From: Bacillus sp. NTK074B
GTDB taxonomy: Bacteria > Bacillota > Bacilli > Bacillales > Bacillaceae_B
DNA length: 64,000 nt
NCBI RefSeq assembly: GCF_017303375.1
Contig: NZ_JAFKOH010000002.1
Span: forward strand, 124,001 to 188,000
Direction of reading: 5' to 3'
Numbering within the stretch: position 1 is the stretch's first letter; each line of letters opens with the position of its first letter. Under the pieces are notes generated by a model. The model worked only from the letters and a program-made list of their open reading frames with translations. It had not been told where the DNA came from and did no database searches. The translations under genes and the position numbers were made by a program. This document shows, one piece after another, positions 18,343 through 27,514 of the stretch.

Positions 18343-19557
18343 CTAAAAATAATAATAGATCCAGTTTGGTGTTTTTTGTAAAATCCTTTCCCATTTTGGT
18401 AAATCATCAAAGGCTTTCCTGGTCAATTTTTCACTATCCTGTATATCTTTGTTGATAAGGAATTCCAACTTCGCGGCAATTTTTTCATCTCTAATGATAC
18501 AATTGCTTTCGTCATTTAAATGAAAGCTCCGGGGATCCCAATTGGCTGTTCCGACGTCAGCCCAGTCATGGTCTATAACCATGACTTTCCCATGGAAGAA
18601 TCCTTTTTGATACAGATACAGATTCACTCCATCCTCCAAGAGGCTTTTTTCTATCCGATAGCTGGGAGGTTTGGTAAACCAGGCATCGGTATCGTCAGGA
18701 ACAAGAATATTCACTACGACACCTCTCTTTGCGGCTTTTTCCAATGCGGTAACCAGCTTTTCATTTGGAATGAAGTAGGGAGTTGTAATGGTCACGCTCT
18801 CTTTTGCTTCATCGATCCATTCAACGGTTCTCTCAACCAATGGATTTCCTGTAGAGAAAATGAAATGTACATTGCCCTCATTATCATCATCTGAGGAATA
18901 ATTAGATTGAACACTCTTCATACTGCCTCCACCATCCTCAATCCAATCCCTTTTGAACTGCTTGTTTATCTCTTTCGCGGAAGAGCCTTCCAACCTCAAA
19001 TGGTAATCCCTCCAGAAGCCAAGCTTTGGATCTTCGCCGAGATATTCATCCCCCATATTGAAGCCTCCAATATAAGCAATTTCTTCATCTATGGAGATGA
19101 GCCTGCGATGGTTTCGATGATGAAGGGAATAAAATGCATTCTTAAAGGAAATGGGCCTGCTTTTCAGGACCTTGACCCCACCTTTTTTCAATTTCTTAAT
19201 GGTATCATCCTTGATATCCGATCCTAGAAAATCGACTGATAGACGAACGTCGACTCCACTTTTGGCCTTATCAACCAATAGGTTAAAAAAGTTATTGGAA
19301 ACCTTATCATCCCGTATGATAAAAAAATGAATCCAAATGTGTTGATCAGCCTTCTCAATATCCTTAAACAGATTCTTATAGAAACTGCTGCCTGTATTGT
19401 AAATATCAATAGAAGCGTTCCCGGAAAGGGTTTCTGTAATCGGGTGGGTTTTCGTATAGTTTATTACACCATGTCTTACATCCCAATGCATGATAAGAAT
19501 GAATGTCACGAGGATTCCAGCAGTGACCACGATACCTTGCAACCATTTTTTCAACAT
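18343..19557 (-). CDS. Phospholipase D-family protein, probable cardiolipin synthase (YwjE/ClsB-like)
   Basis: 404 residues: an N-terminal membrane anchor (about 4-25) and two PLD modules. The second has the canonical HxKx4D, HGKVMVID (about 322). The first reads HRRLISID (about 147), with Arg where the catalytic Lys normally is, followed by the usual GGFN-type stretch (YIGGFNMGD). Cardiolipin synthases join two phosphatidylglycerols on the membrane. The length fits the shorter, single-anchor type rather than the double-anchor ClsA type. The Lys-to-Arg change may lower activity or reflect a subfamily. It is monocistronic. Confidence 0.82.
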   Translation of the reverse strand: MLKKWLQGIVVTAGILVTFILIMHWDVRHGVINYTKTHPITETLSGNASIDIYNTGSSFYKNLFKDIEKADQHIWIHFFIIRDDKVSNNFFNLLVDKAKSGVDVRLSVDFLGSDIKDDTIKKLKKGGVKVLKSRPISFKNAFYSLHHRNHRRLISIDEEIAYIGGFNMGDEYLGEDPKLGFWRDYHLRLEGSSAKEINKQFKRDWIEDGGGSMKSVQSNYSSDDDNEGNVHFIFSTGNPLVERTVEWIDEAKESVTITTPYFIPNEKLVTALEKAAKRGVVVNILVPDDTDAWFTKPPSYRIEKSLLEDGVNLYLYQKGFFHGKVMVIDHDWADVGTANWDPRSFHLNDESNCIIRDEKIAAKLEFLINKDIQDSEKLTRKAFDDLPKWERILQKTPNWIYYYF

Positions 19558-19674
19558 GAGACCATACCCTTTCCTATTTTTTGTTAGTTTTTGTTTATAG
19601 GAAAGGACTATACATGGACAGTGAAAGTTTGTTTATAATGTATACAAAAATAGCGCCACCTTCATGTTGACATT

Positions 19675-20232
19675 TCATCTGATTACTTTATTGATTTTCA
19701 ACAATTTATAAAGTAATCGCGCAAGGGTGAAGAGTATGCCTCCAATCCCTGCCCCAAGTGTATTCATGATCCAGTCATCAATATCCGTCGCTCTTCCCAA
19801 TGGAAGGTAAAATTGAGCAAGTTCAATAACAAATGAAAATATTCCCCCTAAAAAAGTGACCATTATGATCAGTTGTTTAGATTGTCTCATCCACCATGCG
19901 AGGAAAAAGGTAAAGGGAATAAACAACAAAATATTGGCAAGGAGATTCCTGATTGGCACATCCAGGTGGTTACGATAGATTAAGTTCAATTTCAAATTGG
20001 AGAAGGGATCAAGATTCACGGATCCTTCAGACACACTGCCTCCGGTCAGGGGAGTAAGCGTGATCAAACATATACCTCCTATTGAAAGGCACGTAAATAA
20101 AATAGGGAGCAGATTCATCCATCTTCCTTTTCCCTTTCTTCTCTTCCAAAAGGAGATCGCAAAGAAAAGGGTAATCGTCACAATGATCATGATTGGAAGA
20201 ACCCATCCAAATGCGCCCCATAATTCTTTCAT
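19675..20232 (-). CDS. VanZ-like membrane protein
   Basis: 185 residues with four to five hydrophobic segments and the VanZ signatures NLLANILLFIPFTFFLAWW, IELAQFYLPLGRATDIDD and NTLGAGIGG. VanZ-type proteins give low-level teicoplanin resistance in some hosts; most chromosomal copies have unknown roles. It begins 11 bases after the selB stop and its ribosome site overlaps the selB end, so it is the last gene of the acetyltransferase - UGA-ORF - selB - vanZ-like operon. That location may be incidental. Confidence 0.85.
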   Translation of the reverse strand: MKELWGAFGWVLPIMIIVTITLFFAISFWKRRKGKGRWMNLLPILFTCLSIGGICLITLTPLTGGSVSEGSVNLDPFSNLKLNLIYRNHLDVPIRNLLANILLFIPFTFFLAWWMRQSKQLIIMVTFLGGIFSFVIELAQFYLPLGRATDIDDWIMNTLGAGIGGILFTLARLLYKLLKINKVIR

Positions 20233-20243
20233 AATTCTTTAGC

Positions 20244-22148
20244 CTACTTTCCTTTATACTTCTTTTCAACCTTATGAACACTGCTTATCCATTTACGTCT
20301 TCCGTCCATGCGGATCGTCAAGCCTTCCTTATCCAGCTTTTCTAAAAGCGGAATCATGTACTTTCTTGATACCCCCAACACTTCCTTTGCTTCTCCAATA
20401 TGAAATGTATCATTTGTGTGGTGCTTCAATCTCGTAATGGATTCGCTAAAGACTTTTGATGAGTATGCTTTGCGGTCATCCAAAGGTACAATTTTCTTTT
20501 CCTGTACAAAAAAATGATAAAAGTCCGAACGCCATTTATGCGGTATTCCCACATGTTCGAAATACTCTTCCATATCTTTCACTTCATTTCCATCATTCTC
20601 CATTAATGAGAGAAGCTGTTTGCATCTTTTTTCCCATTCAGGGGGAATGTGAGGTGAAAACCCTTTTAAATAAACGCGTCCACTTTCTTGTATGTACTTT
20701 CCATTTTCCAACGTATAATCAATTAAGGATCCAGGGTATTCTTTCAAGTATTGTTTTAATTCCCCGGAATTGATTCCTTTGTACAACGGAAAATCCTTGT
20801 GATACTTCGAAACAACCCGGTCAATCATATTCTTACATTCTTCAGCGAACTTACAATGGGTGATTGTTGAATCATGAAGCTCGAACCAATCATCTCCCTT
20901 GAGTAGTTCTTCCATAGTCTCTTCTGACAGAGAAGTTTCCTTCAGTAGAAATCCCCTATCTGCAGATTTAAATCGATCAAGGACTTTCAGAATCCGTTCC
21001 TCTGAAGTCCCCTCTGTTTGTGCTTCAAGGAGCGCAATCGTTTCTTTACCATACCGATACTTCCCCCCGTTCGGTTGAATCACCCATCCTCCTCCGATGG
21101 TTTCAACCGGGGATGGCCGTCTCACAATAAACCGGTCACCCCTCTTTGCCATGATGGGTTCGCTAAGTTGGATTTGACAGAGTATATTACGTGCGCCGCC
21201 TATTGCTCTATTCCGATCAAAGAATACGAGTTTCCCCATGACTTCACAAGTCCCTGCATGAACGATGACCTGCATTCTCTGCTTGATATCATATTGAACA
21301 TTCGTTAAAATTTCAAGGCAAACATCAACGGTTTCAGACACATAAAGATGGGGCGTGGAGACCAATACATTTCCCCGCTTAAGTTTTTTATAGTCCACTC
21401 CGGAAAGGTTGACAGCCGTACGTTGACCAGCATACCCCGCTCTTCTCTTATCGTTGTGGACTTGAATTTGTTTCGCCTTCGTATGTATTCCCTGTGGGAG
21501 GATCATCAAATCCTGACCCGTTTCCAAGCTGCCTTCATAAATGGTTCCTCTCACCACGGTTCCTTGGCCTTTCACCGTAAAAACCTGATCAACAGGCAGT
21601 CTTAATTCACCTGACATACTTCTCGAAGGGAGACTGTTCAAGGAATGAATGATGGCTTCTTTAAGTTCATTCACCCCTTCTCCAGATATGCTATCCACCA
21701 AAAAGAACGAGGAGCCATCAAAATCAGTACCTTTTACTTCTTCCATCATTTCTTCAAGTGCCAGGTCCACCATATCCCTTTCAACTCTGGATATTTTCGT
21801 CAAGACGACAATGGTCTGCTTAATTCCTAAAAGGGACAAAATATCAAGATGCTCCTTCGTCTGAGGCATCACTCCCTCATCCGCAGCAACAACCAGTATA
21901 ACCAGGTCGATCCCTGCTACACCTGCAATCATTTGCCTGATGAAGCGCTCATGTCCAGGTACGTCCACAACGGAAATTTCAATGTGATCATTGTTATACA
22001 ATGGAGCATATCCGGGTTCTATAGAAATATTGCGTTCCTTTTCCTCTTTAAGACGATCGGTATCAACAGATGTAAGTGCTTTTGTAAGAGTCGTTTTTCC
22101 ATGATCAATGTGCCCGGCCATCCCGATCGTGTAATATCTCTTTTCCAT
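20244..22148 (-). CDS. selB: Selenocysteine-specific translation elongation factor SelB
   Basis: 634 residues from the ATG at 22148, which has AGGAGG seven bases upstream; the longer open frame covers the preceding small ORF. The G domain has GHIDHGKTT (12-20), the switch-region DVPGHERFI and the VVLTKIS nucleotide site. EF-Tu-like domains 2 and 3 follow to about residue 380. The C-terminal third carries the winged-helix repeats of SelB, ending with [16 protein letters not shown], which in the family bind the SECIS hairpin of the mRNA. It brings Sec-tRNA to in-frame UGA codons. A tRNA-Sec gene is at 29935, so the system is probably functional. selA and selD must lie elsewhere. Confidence 0.95.
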   Translation of the reverse strand: MEKRYYTIGMAGHIDHGKTTLTKALTSVDTDRLKEEKERNISIEPGYAPLYNNDHIEISVVDVPGHERFIRQMIAGVAGIDLVILVVAADEGVMPQTKEHLDILSLLGIKQTIVVLTKISRVERDMVDLALEEMMEEVKGTDFDGSSFFLVDSISGEGVNELKEAIIHSLNSLPSRSMSGELRLPVDQVFTVKGQGTVVRGTIYEGSLETGQDLMILPQGIHTKAKQIQVHNDKRRAGYAGQRTAVNLSGVDYKKLKRGNVLVSTPHLYVSETVDVCLEILTNVQYDIKQRMQVIVHAGTCEVMGKLVFFDRNRAIGGARNILCQIQLSEPIMAKRGDRFIVRRPSPVETIGGGWVIQPNGGKYRYGKETIALLEAQTEGTSEERILKVLDRFKSADRGFLLKETSLSEETMEELLKGDDWFELHDSTITHCKFAEECKNMIDRVVSKYHKDFPLYKGINSGELKQYLKEYPGSLIDYTLENGKYIQESGRVYLKGFSPHIPPEWEKRCKQLLSLMENDGNEVKDMEEYFEHVGIPHKWRSDFYHFFVQEKKIVPLDDRKAYSSKVFSESITRLKHHTNDTFHIGEAKEVLGVSRKYMIPLLEKLDKEGLTIRMDGRRKWISSVHKVEKKYKGK

Positions 22149-22159
22149 ACCCGCCCCTC

Positions 22160-22351
22160 CTATTCTTTCTTTTTGAACCTGAATATCAGCACTCCCGCCA
22201 TGACGGCAAAACATACGCCAAATAACAATCCTTTCCACACTTCACCCTCCCAAAAGGATTTTACGACCCAGATGGAAATGAAAAGGGTTATGAATATATC
22301 AAAAATGAGGATTCCTCTAGAATATCGAATTTGTTTTCACCTGCAGTCCAT
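22160..22351 (-). CDS. Candidate small membrane selenoprotein: 63-codon frame with in-frame UGA at codon 5
   Basis: ATG at 22351, five bases after the acetyltransferase stop, reading Met-Asp-Cys-Arg-UGA (UGA at 22339-22337), then open for 58 more codons to TAG at 22160-22162, 11 bases before selB. Translated through UGA it gives a C-x-U motif, a basic stretch (KQIRYSR), helix 1 (GILIFDIFITLFISIWVV), a short loop (KSFWEGE) and helix 2 (VWKGLLFGVCFAVMAGVLIF) with a FRFKKKE tail. There is no usual start codon between the UGA and a GTG at codon 38, so helix 1 needs UGA readthrough. That GTG has a GGGAGG site and could start a 26-residue version. The ATG's own site (AAGGAAG) is rather distant, about 14 bases. 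Possible weak hairpins lie 16-33 bases past the UGA. Alternatives: UGA-controlled leader for selB, or a nonsense mutation. Confidence 0.55.
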
Positions 22352-22355
22352 ATGT

Positions 22356-22895
22356 TTAAAACTGTACTTCCTTCACTTTATCATATTCCTTCTTCACAGC
22401 TCCACCTTGCCGAAATCTAGCCAAGCAATATTCTCCAGCATAACGCCCGTTTTGAACAATGGAGCCATGTTTAAAGCCCTCATTCACAAATCCTAATTTC
22501 TCATATAAGGCTTTTGCTCTAGGGTTGTTGTCGATGACAGTTAATTCGATCCTATCGATCATTAACCAATTCTCCGCTAAATCGATCGCATTTTGAATGA
22601 GAGCCGTTCCGATTCCCTTTCCGTGGTATTCTTCATCAATGAAAATAAATAGGCTTCCAGTATGTGAACGCCTACCGCTACCCTGGTTCAATCCGCATAG
22701 TCCCACTACCTTGCCGTCCACTTCCGCCACGAAGTCATGCTGATTTGCAGAAGGACTCTTTAATCTCTCTTCAAATGTATCTGTCCTTAAACTCGGCAAG
22801 GCTATGATGTTTGGTAACACCGCTTTTTGACGCATGATTTCCACTAGTCTTTCAGCATCTTTCACTTTTATCGGTCGAATATTCATTTTGTCCAT
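22356..22895 (-). CDS. GNAT-family N-acetyltransferase
   Basis: 179 residues (176 if the ATG at 22886 is used; both have purine-rich sites at about 8-10 bases). GNAT landmarks: the beta-strand FVAEVDGKVVGLCGL, the acetyl-CoA loop EEYHGKGIGTALI (Q/RxxGxG/A pattern), and the C-terminal NNPRAKALYEKLGFVNEG. The acceptor substrate is unknown; the style is that of small-molecule or ribosomal-protein acetyltransferases. It is the first gene of the transcription unit that continues into the UGA-interrupted ORF, selB and the vanZ-like gene. Confidence 0.9.
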   Translation of the reverse strand: MDKMNIRPIKVKDAERLVEIMRQKAVLPNIIALPSLRTDTFEERLKSPSANQHDFVAEVDGKVVGLCGLNQGSGRRSHTGSLFIFIDEEYHGKGIGTALIQNAIDLAENWLMIDRIELTVIDNNPRAKALYEKLGFVNEGFKHGSIVQNGRYAGEYCLARFRQGGAVKKEYDKVKEVQF

Positions 22896-22954
22896 TCCCC
22901 CTACCCTTTTTCATTATTATAAGCGCTGACATCCTGATTTTGGAATGAAAAAAC

Positions 22955-22991
22955 CAAAAAAAGGAGGATCACTGTTTTTCAGTGATTCTCC
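22955..22991 (-). terminator. Intrinsic terminator after the SCO gene
   Basis: Minus-strand GGAGAATCACTG / CAGTGATCCTCC with an A5 loop, then seven T; it starts 10 bases past the stop at 23001. Confidence 0.9.
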
Positions 22992-23000
22992 CTCGGGGAA

Positions 23001-23597
23001 CTATTCTGTTCCTTCTTTAATTAATATTTTCATATCCTGGACAATTTCATCGTAAGGAACATCGCTATTACCGCTGTAGGTTTTTACTACTGTGCCTTCC
23101 TGATTCACCAGGTAGAAGCTCGTTCCATGGATCATCTGATCTGAATTGGGGTCGTCCGCTACGATCGAACGAAATGAATGCTCGGCAAGGTCCTTCACTT
23201 CATCGAATTTGTAGCCCGTTAGAAGATCCCATTTACTCGTGTCTGCTTCAAAGTTTGATATGTATTCTTTTAACGCGTCTGGTGTATCTTTTTCAGGATC
23301 TACACTGAAGGAAACCATTTTGTAATCCTTTACACCTTCTTCTTTTAGCTTCTTCTGCAACTTGGTTAAATTGAACGTCATTGGAGGGCAAACTGTTTCG
23401 CAGCTGGTGAAGATGAAATCTGCAATCCAGACCTGTCCTTTTAAATCCTTTAAGCTGACTGATTGATTATTCTGATTCGTATAGGAAAAATCCTTCACTT
23501 CATAATCTGTTTCTGCTTGAAAGTCACTATTGCTGCAACCTGCAAGGAGAATCCCGATGATCGTCATCACCACAATGAACGTTTTGGTTTTTGACAT
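23001..23597 (-). CDS. SCO-family copper chaperone/thioredoxin-like lipoprotein (YpmQ-like)
   Basis: 198 residues with a lipoprotein signal: hydrophobic core then LLAGC with the lipidated Cys21. The thioredoxin-fold domain carries the SCO copper site, FTSCETVCPP (CxxxC) and the distal His in MIHGTSFYLV. SCO proteins deliver copper to the CuA centre of cytochrome c oxidase at the outer face of the membrane. ATG start with GGAGG upstream. It is monocistronic with a strong terminator. The presence of ccdABC 10 kb away fits a cytochrome c-containing respiratory chain. Confidence 0.93.
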   Translation of the reverse strand: MSKTKTFIVVMTIIGILLAGCSNSDFQAETDYEVKDFSYTNQNNQSVSLKDLKGQVWIADFIFTSCETVCPPMTFNLTKLQKKLKEEGVKDYKMVSFSVDPEKDTPDALKEYISNFEADTSKWDLLTGYKFDEVKDLAEHSFRSIVADDPNSDQMIHGTSFYLVNQEGTVVKTYSGNSDVPYDEIVQDMKILIKEGTE

Positions 23598-23776
23598 CTA
23601 TATCTCCTCCGACTTTTAACTTTCTCTCCCATTCTATGTTAGTAAAAAGAAGATAAAAAAACAATTCCTACAGGTAAGATTGATTGTCTATTTTGTGAAA
23701 CCTGATTTCACGGTATTATTTAACGTATATGATACACGCTTCTATCCATCAGGATTCAATCGATAAGCTGTGCGTA

Positions 23777-24073
23777 TTAATCTTCACGTTCCTGCATCTT
23801 CTTCTTTGAAAATAAATAATGCAGAGTGAACCCATGAACGACCATAATCGTAAGGAAGGCAAGGAAATAATAGAATACCCCTATCAACCCGTCAGAGAGG
23901 TCCTCTGTTATGAGCCACCACACAGACGCAAATAGAAGGAAAAGAAATTGGAGTGCAACCCCTTCTAAAAAAGGTTTCTTATAGGTGTTAAAGTCCAATA
24001 ATCTCTTCCAGCTCCAACCTATTGCAACGACAGCAGACACGATTAATAACAATATATAAATAATTATTTTCAT
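23777..24073 (-). CDS. Small three-helix membrane protein, unknown function
   Basis: 98 residues: helix 1 about 2-20, helix 2 about 39-56 (VALQFLFLLFASVWWLI), helix 3 about 64-88 (LIGVFYYFLAFLTIMVVHGF), and a charged tail KKKMQERED. ATG start with AAAGGGGG upstream. No Cys pair or metal motif is visible. It lies between the SCO gene and sbcC without clear operon links. I do not recognise the family. Confidence 0.6.
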   Translation of the reverse strand: MKIIIYILLLIVSAVVAIGWSWKRLLDFNTYKKPFLEGVALQFLFLLFASVWWLITEDLSDGLIGVFYYFLAFLTIMVVHGFTLHYLFSKKKMQERED

Positions 24074-24330
24074 ATTGCTTAATCCCCCTTTCTATTTACA
24101 TACCTTAATGTTATGCAAACTCATTGGAAAATGAAAGAGAAAAAGGAAAATGATAGTGTTTTTTTCTTCTTCTCTTTCATTATTATTTCGTTTCTTTACT
24201 ATATCGAGTGCACTGAAAGGTAGGTGCTCTTTTTAAGAACTTTCCATATATTTCATCAATTTACCTCTATTTATGTCAACGATATGTACTTTAAAACCTC
24301 TTGCAGGTTATTTCAATGCTATCCCCATAT

Positions 24331-24363
24331 AAAAAGGTCAAGGATATTGATCCTTGACCTTTA
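24331..24363 (-). terminator. Intrinsic terminator of sbcDC
   Basis: Stem AAAGGTCAAGGAT / ATCCTTGACCTTTTT on the minus strand, 16 bases past the sbcC stop. The 250 bases further left (24074-24330) hold no gene; a GAGTGCAC/GTGCTC hairpin with T5 near 24206-24236 points along the plus strand but has no plus-strand gene to serve. Confidence 0.88.
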
Positions 24364-24379
24364 AAGGGGTATAAACATT

Positions 24380-27300
24380 TTAAGCTAAGAATTGAAATTC
24401 AGTCCTGCTTCCACTTTGTGAAGATATAACCTCAAGTCGGGCATCGATTCTCTCTTTCAGCTCTGGAACATGCGAAATTAACCCAACCAATCGGCCGCTG
24501 CTTTGTATATCCATCAATGCTTCGATTGCATGATCGAGGGATTCAGGATCGAGAGTACCGAAACCCTCATCTATAAACATCGTTTCAAGGGAGACTCCAC
24601 CGGCATATTGCTGGACAACATCCGCCAGTCCAAGTGCCAATGCCAGGGATGCCTTAAAGCTTTCCCCACCGGATAGCGTCTTAACATGCCTTTCCTGACC
24701 TGTATATTGATCAAAAACCAGGAGTTCTAAACCACTCTGCACATTTCCTTTACTTCGATCAGTCTTACGGATCAATTGATAACGGCCAGAAGTCATTTTA
24801 AGCAGTCTCTCATTGGCGACGTGAAGGATGTCCTCAAGGAACGACGCCAGGACATATCGTTCAAATGTGATACGGTTGGCATTCTGCCCCCGTGCTACTT
24901 CTGCCAGATGTCCGACGGTTTGATATTTAGATTCTAAATGCTTGATCCCTTCGTTAATGGCCGTCACTCTGGTGAGAATGAGTCCATTCTCCTTTTTATC
25001 TGTCATGATCTTATTAAGATCATCATTTACGCTCCTGAATTCCTGAGTGATCCCGACTATATTTTCCTCGATTTTCTTTACATCTGGCCGCTCTTTATCT
25101 TTTAATAGTAATTCGATATCAGTTAGACGGTCAGAAACCGAGCGTAGATCTTCCCCGAATCTTTTCACTCTGTCTTGCAATTCTTTGATCTCCTTTTCAG
25201 GTTTCTTCGCTTCCAGGAAGGCTTTATAATGGGAGAAACCTTGTTCTGTAAGTAGTGCTAGAAAAGTTTCCCTTTCATTCTTCATCTCTTCATCTACTTT
25301 ATTCATAGTACTCTCTTTGTCTTTGATTTGAGACTCCTTTACACTATCCAGGTTCGTAAACTCATAATACTGCTTTTGAGCGGCTTCAAATGACGCCTTT
25401 AAATCTTTCAATCTTTGCTTCTCGCGCTCCAGGACTTTTATAAACTGGGATTTTGTTCTCAGCTCTTTTGGAATGGAGTCCTTTACTTTTTCAAGCGTCG
25501 TATTTTTTGTGTGAAACAATGAATTTAGTTCTTGAAGAGTTTCCTGGTTCTTCCCTCTTGCGATTTCAAACTCTTCCAGTTTCCCCCTTCCCTTCCTCAC
25601 TTCCTCCCTCATGACCTTCATTTTTTCTACTTCTTTTTCTTTTTCGGCAATGGCAGCCTTCAAGAAGTGTATTTCTTCTGTCATCTCAATAAGGGTTTCC
25701 TCAACTTCGAAAGGATTAAAGCCTTGTCTCTTTCCCCTTATTTTTTTGACGGTATGATCAATCTGCTCCTGAAGGCTTTGAGTCTTGGTTTCTTCCTGGG
25801 CCATGGCCAAACTCAACTTTTTCTCTTCTCTCTCCAACTCCTGGTGCTTTCCTTTAGCCTCTTTTAAATCCTCTTCGGAAGGCAGGGAATCTACCCCGGA
25901 GGCAGGATTCGGATGATGCTCTGATCCACACACAGGACAGGGAGTAAGATCTGATAAGCCCCTAGCAAGTGAAGCAGCTTGAGCTGATTTCCACTTTCCT
26001 TCTAGAAATCCAAGAGTTTCAGAAGCATCGTGAAGACGGTTCTGAAGTTGACGATATTGTTTTTTTAACGTTTCATCCTGTTTTTTGACACGCTGCAGGT
26101 TTTGTTCCATCTTTTGGATGTCCTTGAACTGCTCCAGCAAGGATTGCTTCTCCTGAAGTATTTTCTCAAACTGAAATAAATCTTCCTGACCCGTTTCTCC
26201 TTCATTAAGGCGTATTTCCCGTTCCTTGATTCCTTGATGTAAGAACGCAATCTGATCGTTCTGTTTTGCGACAATCTCTTGTTGCCTTTCGTACCTTTCT
26301 TTCAATTCCTGCGTTTCTTTTATTAAGCTGTCTAAAGAATCTATATCTTTTTCCATATTTTCAAGCTGGGTGACTTTCTTAGAAGCTTGATCTCTTATAT
26401 TTTCCTTTTTCGTTTCTTCTTCTAATGTTAATTTAGCTGTCATTCGCTTTTCGGCTAATTCTTGCTTTTCCTGGGATAGCTTGGCTAATTGACTCTTCAG
26501 TTCAATAAGATTCCGATTTAGTTTGTGGCAATACTCATCTTGCTGAACCAGACGGGCAGCCCTCTCTGCCAATAGAATCTCTTGATCGATCAATTCAATT
26601 TCAGGCATTAATGTTAACAGGGATTCTTTCTGATTCTTAAGTTTTTCTTGAAAATCGTATTGTTCGACCAATCCTTTTGCTTCTGCCAGGTCTTTTTGAA
26701 GAACATCTCTTTTCTCCTGAACTTTGGCGTATTGTTGCTTGAGTTCCTTCTCCTTTTTATCCATTATTTGTATTTGAGGGGAGAGAAGTTGAAGTATACG
26801 ATGATCATTCAAAGGATTCTCTAATAATAGCGATTGAAGCTCTTCATTTCCTTCAAAATGAATTCTTAGCAATTCCCTGGTTCGTTCTTCCACTGAGGTT
26901 TCGACGGATTTCTTCAAATCATCGGCTTCTGACTTCAATTTTTCCTGGATGATCTTATAAAGTTCTGTATGAAACAGGCGTTGAAGAATCAGTTCTTTGT
27001 CTTTGCTGTCTGATGTGAGAAGCTTTCGAAATTCACCTTGAGGGATCATAAGGATTTGCCTGAATTGGTTGGCGTCCAGCTGAATCAATCCTTTAATCTT
27101 CTCATCTACTTCTCTCACATTCGCTGCAAGAATAAGCTCCTTGCCTTCTTCATCATGCACATACAGTTCTGATCTGGCATTGATGGTTGTATATCCCTCA
27201 CCCCTTGCCTTTTTTTTGTCTTGTTGGGGGGATCGCCAAATACGGTACGTCTTCCCACGTAAACTAAAGAGAAGTTCTATTTCTGTTACAATATCTTCAT

Positions 27301-27514
27301 GAGCAAATTGACTTCTCAGTTCGGTCGGATTGCGGTCTTCCCCACTTGCCTTCCCGTATATCGCATAGGAAATACCATCGAAGATCGTTGTCTTCCCTGA
27401 ACCTGTTTTACCGGAAATCACGAACATGGTGCGGTTACCCAGCTCGCGAAAGTCAATGGTCTCCCTGCCGGCATAGGGTCCAAATGCTTGCAAAACCAGT
27501 TGAAGTGGTTTCAT
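24380..27514 (-). CDS. sbcC: Exonuclease subunit SbcC (Rad50-like ATPase)
   Basis: 1044 residues. The Walker A motif SGKTGSGKTT is at about 34-43 within the N-terminal ATPase half. Long coiled coils (about 180-510 and 560-860) flank the zinc hook CPVCGSEHHP (about 526). The C-terminal half has the ABC signature TLSGGESF and Walker B MFIDEGFGTLD. With SbcD it forms the Mre11-Rad50 type nuclease that opens hairpins and DNA ends. It overlaps sbcD by four bases (ATGA), so it is coupled to it. Complete, with no frameshift. Confidence 0.96.
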   Translation of the reverse strand: MKPLQLVLQAFGPYAGRETIDFRELGNRTMFVISGKTGSGKTTIFDGISYAIYGKASGEDRNPTELRSQFAHEDIVTEIELLFSLRGKTYRIWRSPQQDKKKARGEGYTTINARSELYVHDEEGKELILAANVREVDEKIKGLIQLDANQFRQILMIPQGEFRKLLTSDSKDKELILQRLFHTELYKIIQEKLKSEADDLKKSVETSVEERTRELLRIHFEGNEELQSLLLENPLNDHRILQLLSPQIQIMDKKEKELKQQYAKVQEKRDVLQKDLAEAKGLVEQYDFQEKLKNQKESLLTLMPEIELIDQEILLAERAARLVQQDEYCHKLNRNLIELKSQLAKLSQEKQELAEKRMTAKLTLEEETKKENIRDQASKKVTQLENMEKDIDSLDSLIKETQELKERYERQQEIVAKQNDQIAFLHQGIKEREIRLNEGETGQEDLFQFEKILQEKQSLLEQFKDIQKMEQNLQRVKKQDETLKKQYRQLQNRLHDASETLGFLEGKWKSAQAASLARGLSDLTPCPVCGSEHHPNPASGVDSLPSEEDLKEAKGKHQELEREEKKLSLAMAQEETKTQSLQEQIDHTVKKIRGKRQGFNPFEVEETLIEMTEEIHFLKAAIAEKEKEVEKMKVMREEVRKGRGKLEEFEIARGKNQETLQELNSLFHTKNTTLEKVKDSIPKELRTKSQFIKVLEREKQRLKDLKASFEAAQKQYYEFTNLDSVKESQIKDKESTMNKVDEEMKNERETFLALLTEQGFSHYKAFLEAKKPEKEIKELQDRVKRFGEDLRSVSDRLTDIELLLKDKERPDVKKIEENIVGITQEFRSVNDDLNKIMTDKKENGLILTRVTAINEGIKHLESKYQTVGHLAEVARGQNANRITFERYVLASFLEDILHVANERLLKMTSGRYQLIRKTDRSKGNVQSGLELLVFDQYTGQERHVKTLSGGESFKASLALALGLADVVQQYAGGVSLETMFIDEGFGTLDPESLDHAIEALMDIQSSGRLVGLISHVPELKERIDARLEVISSQSGSRTEFQFLA

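Noticed and set aside
22149-22238. N-terminal extension of SelB
   Set aside because: It overlaps the UGA-interrupted frame in another reading frame; SelB proper starts at MEKRYYTIG with AGGAGG upstream.
24206-24236. Plus-strand terminator-like hairpin
   Set aside because: No plus-strand gene or promoter precedes it, so it is not listed as a functional terminator.
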